Assembly: GCA_017405545.1 (NCBI GenBank)
Contig: JAFRAF010000168.1
Location: 1-6,029, forward strand
DNA: 6,029 bases
Direction of reading: 5' to 3'
DNA from: Oscillospiraceae bacterium
GTDB taxonomy: Bacteria; Bacillota; Clostridia; Oscillospirales; Oscillospiraceae
Within the stretch, counting starts at the first letter, position 1. Every line of letters begins with the position of its first letter. Positions 1 through 5,435 of this stretch are shown here, piece by piece. Under the pieces are notes generated by a model. That model did no database searches. It saw nothing but the letters and a program-made list of their open reading frames with translations, and was not told the origin of the DNA. The translations under genes were made by a program, and so were the position numbers.

Positions 1-825
1 GGCCTTGTCAAGGACCTTGGGAATTATGAGGATTTCGCATTCAGTTATCTTGACAACTGCTTTTGCATATATGAGGTCACAGGCTTTGAAGATTTAGATA
101 AATACCTGGATGAGATCCACTATAAAGGGGACGTTTTTATCCGGGATGACGGCGCTTATGACGAGAACGGCAATCTGCTCATGCCCCTGGTGTACGAGGA
201 AAAGTTTAATAAGCTGAACTACGCCGACTTTTCTATCGTGAATAAAAACACCGTCGCCGAGCAGACACGGCCCTCGGACTGGGCGCTGGACGAGTGCTTC
301 CTCGCCCTGCGAAATGAGCTGATCCCCTACGCCATGCAGAAGAACTACCAGTCCCCCATCTCAAGAGAGAACTTCTGCCACGCCATTGTCAATATGCTGA
401 TGGTCCGGGAAAAGGCAGACAGCGTGGAGGCTCTGCTGGCAAAGCACGGCCTGACGATGCAAAGCGGCATATTCACCGACACGGAGGACAAGGACATCCG
501 GGCCGCGAATCTTCTGGGCATAGTCAACGGCTACGGCAACGGCCTGTTCCGGCCCGAGCAGAACATCTCCCGGCAGGAGGCCGCAGCCATGCTCATGCGG
601 GCGGCTAAGGTCATGGGCGTGAGCTCCGGCAGCGCAAAGCAGTTTACCGACACCGGAAGCCTGCAGGCCTGGGCAACAGACGGAATAAACTTCGTCTCCG
701 GGCTGGTGTCACAGGACGGAAAGGCCGTCATGGGCGGCACCGGAGCCGACAAGTTCAGCCCACTCAGCGACTACACCACTGAGCAGTCCATACTCACCGT
801 GTACAGGCTGTTCAGGTGTAAGTAA
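1..825 (+). CDS. SLH-domain surface protein, 5' end missing
   Basis: The reading frame is open from the first base of the window to the TAA at 823-825, giving 274 visible residues, so the true start lies upstream. The ATG at 181 is internal: the same frame continues before it without a stop. The last ~185 residues form a three-repeat S-layer homology module. Repeat 1 (about 91-135) has DWALDE and a later PISRENF. Repeat 2 (about 158-203) has FTDT, GIVNGYGNGLFRP and ISRQEAAAMLMRAA. Repeat 3 (about 215-271) has FTDT, a WA pair, MGGTG, KFSP and YTTEQ. SLH modules usually hold proteins non-covalently to secondary wall polymers, so the product is probably on the cell surface. The first ~90 visible residues are acidic and rich in aromatics and match no domain I recognise, so the functional part is unknown. 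Confidence 0.86.
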   Translation, partial: GLVKDLGNYEDFAFSYLDNCFCIYEVTGFEDLDKYLDEIHYKGDVFIRDDGAYDENGNLLMPLVYEEKFNKLNYADFSIVNKNTVAEQTRPSDWALDECFLALRNELIPYAMQKNYQSPISRENFCHAIVNMLMVREKADSVEALLAKHGLTMQSGIFTDTEDKDIRAANLLGIVNGYGNGLFRPEQNISRQEAAAMLMRAAKVMGVSSGSAKQFTDTGSLQAWATDGINFVSGLVSQDGKAVMGGTGADKFSPLSDYTTEQSILTVYRLFRCK

Positions 826-848
826 AGATAGAAACAATCAAATATTTA

Positions 849-877
849 AGCGGGGCAGCTGATAAAGCTGCTCCGCT
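849..877 (-). terminator. Hairpin between convergent genes, likely terminator of the minus-strand operon
   Basis: A 12-base-pair stem, AGCGGGGCAGCT (849-860) with AGCTGCTCCGCT (866-877), closes a five-base loop GATAA; only one pair is a G-T wobble. It begins five bases past the rluA-like stop on the minus strand and 23 bases past the SLH gene stop on the plus strand. Read on the minus strand it is followed by an A/T-rich tail (TTAAATATTTG). On the plus strand the tail is CTGCATTACA, with no T-run. It therefore fits the minus-strand gene better, but neither side has a classical U-tract, and it may act weakly in both directions. Confidence 0.6.
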
Positions 878-882
878 CTGCA

Positions 883-1548
883 TTACATATCAGTATTAAT
901 CGTATTAAAGGTGTTCCACGGGTATTCATCGGGGGGCGCTTTGAAAAACTCCATGTGTTCCCCGCTCCTCGGATGGGGAAAAGCCAGCCTGCATGACCAG
1001 AGGGCAAGGCCGCTTTCGCTCTTCTCGCCGCCGTAGCGTCTGTCCCCAAGCAGGGGCATTTTCCGTGAGGCGAACTGCACCCGAATCTGATGAAATCTCC
1101 CGGTGAGAAGTCTGACCCTGACAAGGGAGAGGCTATTTCCCTCTTTCCTTGCTGCGGTTTCAAGTGTCCTGTATTCAAGGGCGGCCTCTCTGACGCCGCC
1201 GCGTTTTCGATTCACCACATAGGACTTGTTCCTCCTGCTGTCCTTGTACAGCAGATCGGTGAAGCTGCCCTCCGACTCTGCGGGGCAGCCCTGCACCACC
1301 GCGAGGTACTCCTTCTCGAATTCCCCTCCTACAATGGCCGCGGAGAGCTTTCCGGCGCTGTCTTTGCTCCTTGCATACACCATAAGGCCGCCCACGGGCT
1401 TGTCCAGCCTGTGGACGCACAGCGGCGGCTCAGCTCCCCCGCCGTACTGTGCGAGGAGTTCGGGCATGCCCCCGGACTCCGACAGGACGCCCGGCGGCTT
1501 CACGCACACATATATGCAGTCGTCGCTGTAGAGCAGCTCGGGTCTCAT
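883..1548 (-). CDS. RluA-family RNA pseudouridine synthase
   Basis: This protein should isomerise specific uridines to pseudouridine in rRNA or tRNA in the cytoplasm. With the start used here it has 221 residues. It shows the RluA-family motifs in order: VKPPGVLSE (about 16-24), HRLDKPVGG (46-54) with the expected catalytic Asp49, FEKEYLAVVQG (77-87), and TGRFHQIRVQFA (149-160) followed by PLLGDRRYGG. It has no N-terminal S4 domain, so it resembles the short stand-alone members; the target site cannot be assigned. Start choice: the ATG at 1548 overlaps the transporter stop as ATGA, with GGTGGAG just upstream at a short spacing. An ATG at 1563 would add five residues but has no better ribosome site. 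The overlap implies translational coupling with the upstream CDF gene. Confidence 0.93.
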   Translation of the reverse strand: MRPELLYSDDCIYVCVKPPGVLSESGGMPELLAQYGGGAEPPLCVHRLDKPVGGLMVYARSKDSAGKLSAAIVGGEFEKEYLAVVQGCPAESEGSFTDLLYKDSRRNKSYVVNRKRGGVREAALEYRTLETAARKEGNSLSLVRVRLLTGRFHQIRVQFASRKMPLLGDRRYGGEKSESGLALWSCRLAFPHPRSGEHMEFFKAPPDEYPWNTFNTINTDM

Positions 1549-2480
1549 CGCTCCACCATCCATAGCCTGTCATCGGCTGGTCTCAGCCCCGCGTCTGCGC
1601 TGTTGGGACTTCCCTCGGGATTGACATGGACCATGCAGTGCCTTATGGACGGCTCCGCCGCCTCCACCGCGTCATGTACCCGCTCCGATATCTCATGGGC
1701 CTGTGTCAGGCTCAGATTCCCGTCGGCTGATATCTCCACATCCACATACACGCCGGGGCCGAAGCGCCTTGTGCGCAACATATCCAGTCCCAGCACTCCC
1801 TCCTGTGAAAGGACGACCCGGCCGAGCTTTTCATCCAGCTCCTCGCCGCCGGACCGATCCACGGTCTGCCTCATGGCCTCCATGAATATCTGCGCTGCAA
1901 CCCTGAGTATGAAAACGCATATGATTATACTTGCTATGGGCTCCAGTATGGGCACGCCCAGGCGGGCCCCGCCTATGCCCACGAGGGCTCCCAAGGAGGA
2001 AAAGGCGTCGGAGCGGTGGTCCCAGGCGCTGGCTCTGAGGGCAACGGAGTCCAGCTTTCGGGCCGCCAATATGGTATACCAGTACATGGCCTCTTTCACC
2101 ACTATGGACACCACGGCGGCGATAAGGGCCAGCATGCCCGGCACGGTGATATTCATATAATCCCCGCTGGCGACAACCCTGAGTCCGTTCCAGCCGATCA
2201 CTCCGCCGGTGATTATCAGCAGCATCGCGAGTATGATGGAGGCCACGCTCTCCAGCCTGTCGTGGCCGTAGGGGTGTTCCCTGTCGGCCTCCTTGCCGGC
2301 AAGTCTTATCCCTATGAGGGCTATGAAGCTGCTGAGCACGTCGGAGGCGGAGTGGACGCCGTCTGATAGCATGGCGCCCGAGGACGCAATTATGCCCGCC
2401 GCGATTTTAAAAACGCAGAGCAGCAGATTAACAACTATACAGACTATTGAAACCCTTTTCGCAAGTCCGGTCCTGTCCAT
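1545..2480 (-). CDS. Cation diffusion facilitator (CDF) family metal transporter
   Basis: A 311-residue membrane protein that should export a divalent metal ion (Zn, Mn, Fe or similar) in exchange for protons. Six hydrophobic segments are visible: about 10-31, 36-58, 79-100, 112-135, 157-175 and 179-200. A soluble C-terminal domain follows (about 208-290), of the type that binds metal and dimerises; it contains HCMVHVNP near 281-288. The transport-site residues are His43 and Asp47 in segment 2 (VHSASD) and Asp154 and Asp158 at segment 5 (WDHRSD). The family loop motif HPYGHDRLE is at 69-77. Start choice: the ATG at 2480 gives a normal N-terminus and has GAGGTG nine bases upstream. A longer frame reaching 2600 would run into tfoX and adds an atypical, unstructured head. 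The gene lies 88 bases after tfoX and overlaps the rluA-like gene by four bases. Metal specificity is not decidable from the sequence. Confidence 0.95.
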   Translation of the reverse strand: MDRTGLAKRVSIVCIVVNLLLCVFKIAAGIIASSGAMLSDGVHSASDVLSSFIALIGIRLAGKEADREHPYGHDRLESVASIILAMLLIITGGVIGWNGLRVVASGDYMNITVPGMLALIAAVVSIVVKEAMYWYTILAARKLDSVALRASAWDHRSDAFSSLGALVGIGGARLGVPILEPIASIIICVFILRVAAQIFMEAMRQTVDRSGGEELDEKLGRVVLSQEGVLGLDMLRTRRFGPGVYVDVEISADGNLSLTQAHEISERVHDAVEAAEPSIRHCMVHVNPEGSPNSADAGLRPADDRLWMVER

Positions 2481-2489
2481 AAAAGAAAA

Positions 2490-2495
2490 CACCTC
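2490..2495 (-). promoter_or_regulatory. Ribosome binding site that fixes the CDF transporter start
   Basis: On the minus strand this reads GAGGTG and lies nine bases before the ATG at 2480. It supports that start over the in-frame upstream codon at 2600, which would overlap tfoX. Confidence 0.75.
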
Positions 2496-2568
2496 GGTAA
2501 TATCAAGTGCTGTTTGAGAAGTATGAAAACTCCCGTTCTGTATATATGCGTCACAGGCGCAAATGGGG

Positions 2569-2883
2569 CTATTTCTTTTTCTTCGGCGCGGGCAGCTCAT
2601 CGACCATGGCGTTAAACAGTTCCATCAGAAAGCCCCTGTTGTCCGGGTCCTCCACCAGCAGCATCTCTTTCGCCCCCTCATAGGGCAGCTCAAGGGCCGC
2701 GCCGGGCATGAGCGCTCTGGCCGATTTTGTCGGTTTTACCAGGAATCTGTTGTCGTAGATGCCGCCGATAACCTTGCCCCTGTAGTAGATGATGTATTCG
2801 CCCATCATTGCGCGATAGCTTATGTCATCCAGCTCTGACAGCTGCTCTAAAACATATTCCAGATAGTCCCTGTCTGATGCCAT
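2569..2883 (-). CDS. TfoX N-terminal domain family protein
   Basis: A 104-residue soluble protein matching the N-terminal TfoX/Sxy domain. It starts MASDRDYLEYVLEQLSEL and has the diagnostic stretch SYRAMMGEYIIYYRGKVIGG (about 23-42), then FLVKPT and ELPYEGAKEML. The tail ends PAPKKKK. Full-length Sxy/TfoX of Gammaproteobacteria, a competence coactivator, has a second C-terminal domain that is absent here. Short stand-alone TfoX_N proteins like this are common in Clostridia and their role is not established, so a competence function should not be assumed. The ATG at 2883 is chosen because GGAGG lies eight bases upstream. A GTG at 2898 would add five residues but overlaps that ribosome site. 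It is the first gene of the minus-strand cluster, about 60 bases after a terminator-like structure. Confidence 0.9.
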   Translation of the reverse strand: MASDRDYLEYVLEQLSELDDISYRAMMGEYIIYYRGKVIGGIYDNRFLVKPTKSARALMPGAALELPYEGAKEMLLVEDPDNRGFLMELFNAMVDELPAPKKKK

Positions 2884-2891
2884 ATTGTTTT

Positions 2892-2896
2892 CCTCC
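2892..2896 (-). promoter_or_regulatory. Ribosome binding site that fixes the tfoX-like start
   Basis: Minus-strand GGAGG, part of GGTGGAGG, lies eight bases before the ATG at 2883. This rules against the GTG at 2898, which would put the Shine-Dalgarno sequence inside the coding region. Confidence 0.8.
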
Positions 2897-2943
2897 ACCG
2901 ATACTTTTTGCCCGGCCCTGCATTGCGGCGCGTAAAAGATGTT

Positions 2944-2983
2944 AAAAAAGCACCTGCGGAACGCTATGCAGTCCCGCAGATGC
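2944..2983 (-). terminator. Intrinsic terminator ahead of tfoX (possible attenuator)
   Basis: On the minus strand GCATCTGCGG (2983-2974) pairs with CCGCAGGTGC (2959-2950) over ten base pairs including one G-U. The 14-base loop is followed at once by six T residues (2949-2944). On the plus strand the same bases have a C-A mismatch and no T-run, so the signal is directional. There is no protein gene between the minus-strand promoter at 3102-3130 and this site, so it ends either a small RNA or a prematurely stopped tfoX leader. Confidence 0.8.
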
Positions 2984-2997
2984 GTTTGCCCATCTGC
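2976..2997 (-). promoter_or_regulatory. Putative antiterminator hairpin
   Basis: Minus-strand GCAGATG (2997-2991) is a perfect seven-base complement of CATCTGC (2982-2976), with an eight-base loop between. The second strand is the 5' arm of the terminator at 2944-2983, so forming this hairpin would prevent termination. That the two structures are exclusive is seen in the sequence; that they act as a switch is inferred. Confidence 0.5.
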
Positions 2998-3101
2998 TGC
3001 CCGGAGGGCCCGGCTGAGTGTAAAACACCGCCTGCTATGTTCTTTGACGCGTAAACCGGCAATTATAATAACTGCACCGGCATCCGAAATCGTTAATGGA
3101 T

Positions 3102-3130
3102 ATTTTAACAGATTATTCTTTTCATGTCAA
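3102..3130 (-). promoter_or_regulatory. Sigma-A promoter driving the tfoX-side leader
   Basis: The minus strand reads TTGACA (3130-3125), a spacer of exactly 17 bases, then TAAAAT (3107-3102). The -35 box is a perfect consensus and the -10 box matches five of six positions. The predicted start of transcription is near 3094-3097. It points toward the terminator at 2944 and, with readthrough, to the tfoX-CDF-rluA cluster. No other promoter of this quality was seen ahead of tfoX. The remaining bases 3131-3228 up to the divergent promoter hold nothing I can identify. Confidence 0.75.
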
Positions 3131-3228
3131 GCAGGATGGACACGGGCTGAGTTTAGCTCCGCCGCCCGCATTTTCGTCATTTTGCCCGTTCACCCCCCGG
3201 CTCTTTTGCCCTGTTGAGACATAATATC

Positions 3229-3257
3229 TTGACAAATATACAATAATTTGATATTAT
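3229..3257 (+). promoter_or_regulatory. Sigma-A promoter of the T-box/metNIQ operon
   Basis: TTGACA (3229-3234), a 17-base A/T-rich spacer and TATTAT (3252-3257) give a near-perfect vegetative promoter. Transcription should begin around 3263-3265, about 20 bases before the conserved 5' part of the T-box Stem I. It is divergent from the minus-strand promoter about 100 bases away. Confidence 0.85.
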
Positions 3258-3263
3258 ACAGGC

Positions 3264-3546
3264 AATTTCAAATGTCAAAGACAGTGAAGAGAAGAGTAGG
3301 CGCGGAAATACGCAGCAGAGAGCCCCGAAAGGTGGAAAGGGGCCGGAAGGCCGCGCTGAACATGGTCTCGGAGTTGCGCACCGACTGCGCTTTACGCGCA
3401 CAGGCTGCGACGGGTCCGCCCGTGACAGCGCAGGAGTGTGCATGCACTCTATGAGTCTGTTCCCGTGAGGAAACAGTGAAGCAAGGTGGTACCACGGCGT
3501 TATCGATGCGCTCGTCCTTGATGCATGAAGCATCAGGGGCTTTTTT
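3264..3546 (+). promoter_or_regulatory. T-box leader with methionine (ATG) specifier
   Basis: This tRNA-sensing leader should read the charging state of tRNA-Met and control the downstream transporter genes. In Stem I the helix GGCGCGG (3299-3305) pairs with CCGCGCT (3351-3357). It sits on a specifier loop made of AGTA (3295-3298) opposite GAAC-ATG-G (3358-3365). The lower helix is GAGA (3289-3292) with TCTC (3366-3369). This places the specifier codon at 3362-3364 as ATG, methionine. The T-box sequence AAGGTGGTACCACGGCG is at 3483-3499; its bulge TGGT (3487-3490) would pair with the free tRNA end, the last T matching an A discriminator base as expected for tRNA-Met. The 3' antiterminator strand (CGTCCTT, 3513-3519) overlaps the terminator. 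The specifier agrees with the methionine importer downstream. Confidence 0.95.
3514..3546 (+). terminator. T-box leader terminator
   Basis: GTCCTTGATGC (3514-3524) pairs with GCATCAGGGGC (3530-3540) over eleven positions including two G-U pairs. The loop is ATGAA, and six T residues follow (3541-3546). The left arm shares GTCCTT with the antiterminator, which pairs with AAGG at 3483-3486. Binding of uncharged tRNA should therefore prevent this hairpin and allow metNIQ transcription. The 136 bases from here to metN contain only the ribosome binding site that I can identify. Confidence 0.93.
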
Positions 3547-3682
3547 GTTGTCAGCCGCCCGGGCATTGCGCCCGCGCAGCGCTTGAATGCCTGAGGCTTC
3601 CGGCTGTATCCAGCGGCCGCATATGGATACTCAGCTTATTTACATCGGCATACTTAAGCGGCAGAGTGGAGATTATTACGCG

Positions 3683-4699
3683 ATGGGCGAAAGCATCATT
3701 CAGATAAAGAATTTATATAAAACCTTCGGCAGCGGCGAAAGCGCCGTCAGGGCGCTTGAGGATATCAACCTGGATATAAAGCAGGGCGAGATCTTCGGCA
3801 TAATCGGCCTTTCCGGCGCGGGCAAATCCACACTTGTGCGCTGCATGAACCTGTTGGAGCGGCCCACCAGCGGCGACGTCATCGTCGACGGGAAAAACAT
3901 GACCCAGCTGTCTGAAAAGGAGCTTCGGCTGGCCCGGCGGGACATTACCATGATATTCCAGAGCTTTAACCTGCTCATGCAGCGGACCTGTCTGAAAAAT
4001 GTCTGCTTCCCCATGGAGATATCAAGCGTGCCCTCTTCCAAGGCCAAAAAGCGGGCCGAGGAGTTGCTGGAGATAGTGGGTCTGTCCGACAAGGCGGACG
4101 CCTATCCCTCTCAGCTTTCCGGCGGTCAGAAGCAGCGCGTGGCTATAGCCCGTGCCTTGGCCACCGACCCGAAAGTGCTGCTCTGCGACGAGGCAACGTC
4201 TGCTCTGGACCCCACCACGACAGCGTCTATTCTGTCCCTTTTGAAGGAGCTAAACGAGAAGCTGGGCGTGACCGTGGTTGTCATAACCCATCAGATGAGC
4301 GTCATCGAGGAGATATGCTCAAAGGTCGCCATCCTTGACGGAGGACGCGTGGCCGAGGTGGGCACGGTGGAGGAGATTTTCTCCAATCCCAAGACCGACG
4401 CCGCCAGAAGGCTGGTCTACCCCGGCGGCGTGACGGAAAGTCAGATACCTGCCAGCTCAAGGGCCATACGCATCTCCTTCAACGGCGGCACTGTGCATGA
4501 ACCGCTCATCTCCTCACTGGCCATCGACTGCGGCGTAAAGGTGAGCATTCTGGCAGCTGACACCCGCAGCATCGAGGGCAAGCTCTTCGGCACCATGGTG
4601 CTGAGTCTGCCCGACGACCCGAACGAGAGCGCGAAGGCGCTTAATTATATAAAATCAAGGCCGAACATCGCCGTAGAGGAGGTGGAATACGATGGCTGA
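3683..4699 (+). CDS. metN: Methionine ABC transporter ATP-binding protein
   Basis: The cytoplasmic ATPase of the MetNIQ importer, 338 residues, the normal MetN length. The nucleotide-binding domain shows Walker A GLSGAGKST (42-50), the Q-loop at Gln93, signature LSGGQ (145-149), Walker B VLLCDE (165-170) and the switch His203. The methionine-type context GLSGAGKST...RCMNLLERPTSG is typical of MetN. Residues from about 258 to the end form the C-terminal NIL/ACT-like domain, which in studied MetN proteins binds methionine and inhibits transport when the cell has enough. The ATG at 3683 is chosen because the conserved domain begins at once and GGAG lies 11 bases upstream. The upstream in-frame ATG at 3587 would add 32 residues with no family match, close after the terminator. 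The stop overlaps the metI start by eight bases. Confidence 0.97.
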   Translation: MGESIIQIKNLYKTFGSGESAVRALEDINLDIKQGEIFGIIGLSGAGKSTLVRCMNLLERPTSGDVIVDGKNMTQLSEKELRLARRDITMIFQSFNLLMQRTCLKNVCFPMEISSVPSSKAKKRAEELLEIVGLSDKADAYPSQLSGGQKQRVAIARALATDPKVLLCDEATSALDPTTTASILSLLKELNEKLGVTVVVITHQMSVIEEICSKVAILDGGRVAEVGTVEEIFSNPKTDAARRLVYPGGVTESQIPASSRAIRISFNGGTVHEPLISSLAIDCGVKVSILAADTRSIEGKLFGTMVLSLPDDPNESAKALNYIKSRPNIAVEEVEYDG

Positions 4700-5432
4700 T
4701 ATTTTTACTAATGAATTTTGGGCTCAGTACGGCCCTCTGCTCTTGACAGAAACGTGGAAAACGCTCATAATGCTGGGTGTGTCCACACTGTTCGCCTATG
4801 TGATAGGCCTGCCGCTTGGCGTACTTCTGGTGCTGACCAACGACCACGGCATACGCCCGCACAAGACCTTCAACAGTGTGCTGGGCTGGATAATCAACGT
4901 CGGCCGTTCCCTCCCCTTCATGATACTCATGGTATCCATAGTTGATTTCACCAAGTTCATCGTCGGCACATTTGTCGGAGTGAGAGGCGCGATTGTCCCC
5001 CTTGTGGTCTCCGCCGCGCCCTTTATCGCGCGTATGGTGGAGAGCTCCCTTGCCGAGGTGGACGGCGGTGTGGTCGAGGCAGCCCAGTCAATGGGAGCTT
5101 CCCCTTTCCAGATAGTGCGCAAGGTCTATCTGCCCGAGGCCATACCCTCGCTGGTGCTGGGCGCTTCCATCTCTATAATCACCATCCTTGCCTACGTGGC
5201 CATAGCCGGCGCCGTCGGCGCGGGAGGTCTCGGTGACCTGGCCCTTCGCTACGGTTATCAGCGAAAGGTGAAATCCGTGAATCTGGTGACGATAATACTG
5301 CTTATCGTTCTCGTCCAGATCGTCCAATCTGTTTTCAGCCGCCTGTCAACTTCAATTGACAAGCGATTATCACACGAAAAGGGAAAAAAGAAGCTGAATC
5401 TGTTTTCCCATTCAAGCAAACAGGAGGTATAG
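4692..5432 (+). CDS. metI: Methionine ABC transporter permease
   Basis: The membrane subunit that forms the methionine channel with MetN, 246 residues. It has several hydrophobic segments (about 24-48, 63-85, 98-115, 151-178 and 195-217). The conserved cytoplasmic coupling loop is at about 129-149 (EAAQSMGAS then KVYLPEA), where MetN docks. Other family marks are NVGRSLPFMIL, PFIARMVESSLAEVD and GAVGAGGLGDLALRYGYQR. AGGAGGTG at 4677-4684 lies seven bases before the ATG, inside the end of metN, and the eight-base overlap suggests coupled translation. It has about 25-30 residues beyond the usual end of MetI (Escherichia coli MetI is 217), a hydrophilic, Lys-rich tail. Confidence 0.97.
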   Translation: MADIFTNEFWAQYGPLLLTETWKTLIMLGVSTLFAYVIGLPLGVLLVLTNDHGIRPHKTFNSVLGWIINVGRSLPFMILMVSIVDFTKFIVGTFVGVRGAIVPLVVSAAPFIARMVESSLAEVDGGVVEAAQSMGASPFQIVRKVYLPEAIPSLVLGASISIITILAYVAIAGAVGAGGLGDLALRYGYQRKVKSVNLVTIILLIVLVQIVQSVFSRLSTSIDKRLSHEKGKKKLNLFSHSSKQEV

Positions 5433-5435
5433 TAA

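Larger units (their letters stand above)
2944..3096 (-). ncRNA. Candidate structured leader RNA or small RNA, class not recognised
   Basis: Bounded by a consensus promoter and an intrinsic terminator, this makes a predicted transcript of about 150 bases. Visible elements in transcript order are as follows. A hairpin at 3080-3056 has GCAGTTA pairing with TAATTGC around a TTA loop, with flanking CCG/CGG. A small GTGT-TTT-ACAC hairpin is at 3029-3017. A CCGG-rich hairpin is near 3013-3000. GCAGATG (2997-2991) can pair with CATCTGC (2982-2976), which is the first arm of the terminator. Terminator and alternative hairpin are mutually exclusive, as in riboswitches and attenuators. In the first hairpin the minus strand has a G-U where the plus strand would have A-C, supporting minus-strand RNA. 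I compared it by eye with the common riboswitch consensus motifs and 6S RNA and found no match. Whether it is cis-acting on tfoX or a free small RNA is open. Confidence 0.5.

Noticed and set aside
1090..2160. A 356-codon plus-strand open frame opposite the rluA-like and CDF genes
   Set aside because: It is antisense to two well-recognised proteins, has low-complexity Ser/Pro/Ala/Arg composition and no domain. It is an open frame produced by GC-rich codon usage on the other strand.
2481..2600. N-terminal extension of the CDF transporter to position 2600
   Set aside because: It would overlap tfoX and adds a Cys/Arg-rich head with no family match, while the ATG at 2480 has a good ribosome binding site.
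2941..3029. A possible leader peptide on the minus strand starting at a GTG near 3028 and ending in the terminator T-run
   Set aside because: There is only a weak AGG close to the GTG, and no run of a single amino acid that would suggest classical attenuation. It is possible but unsupported.
2944..3096. 6S RNA, SRP RNA or a known riboswitch as identity of the minus-strand RNA
   Set aside because: The 5' and 3' ends do not pair as in 6S RNA. A CAGCCGG...GCAGCAG stretch only loosely resembles the SRP domain. No B12, SAM, TPP, glycine, c-di-GMP or manganese-type core was found by eye.
3587..3682. Upstream metN start at 3587
   Set aside because: The 32 extra residues match nothing in MetN. The ATG at 3683 directly precedes the conserved domain and has a GGAG upstream.
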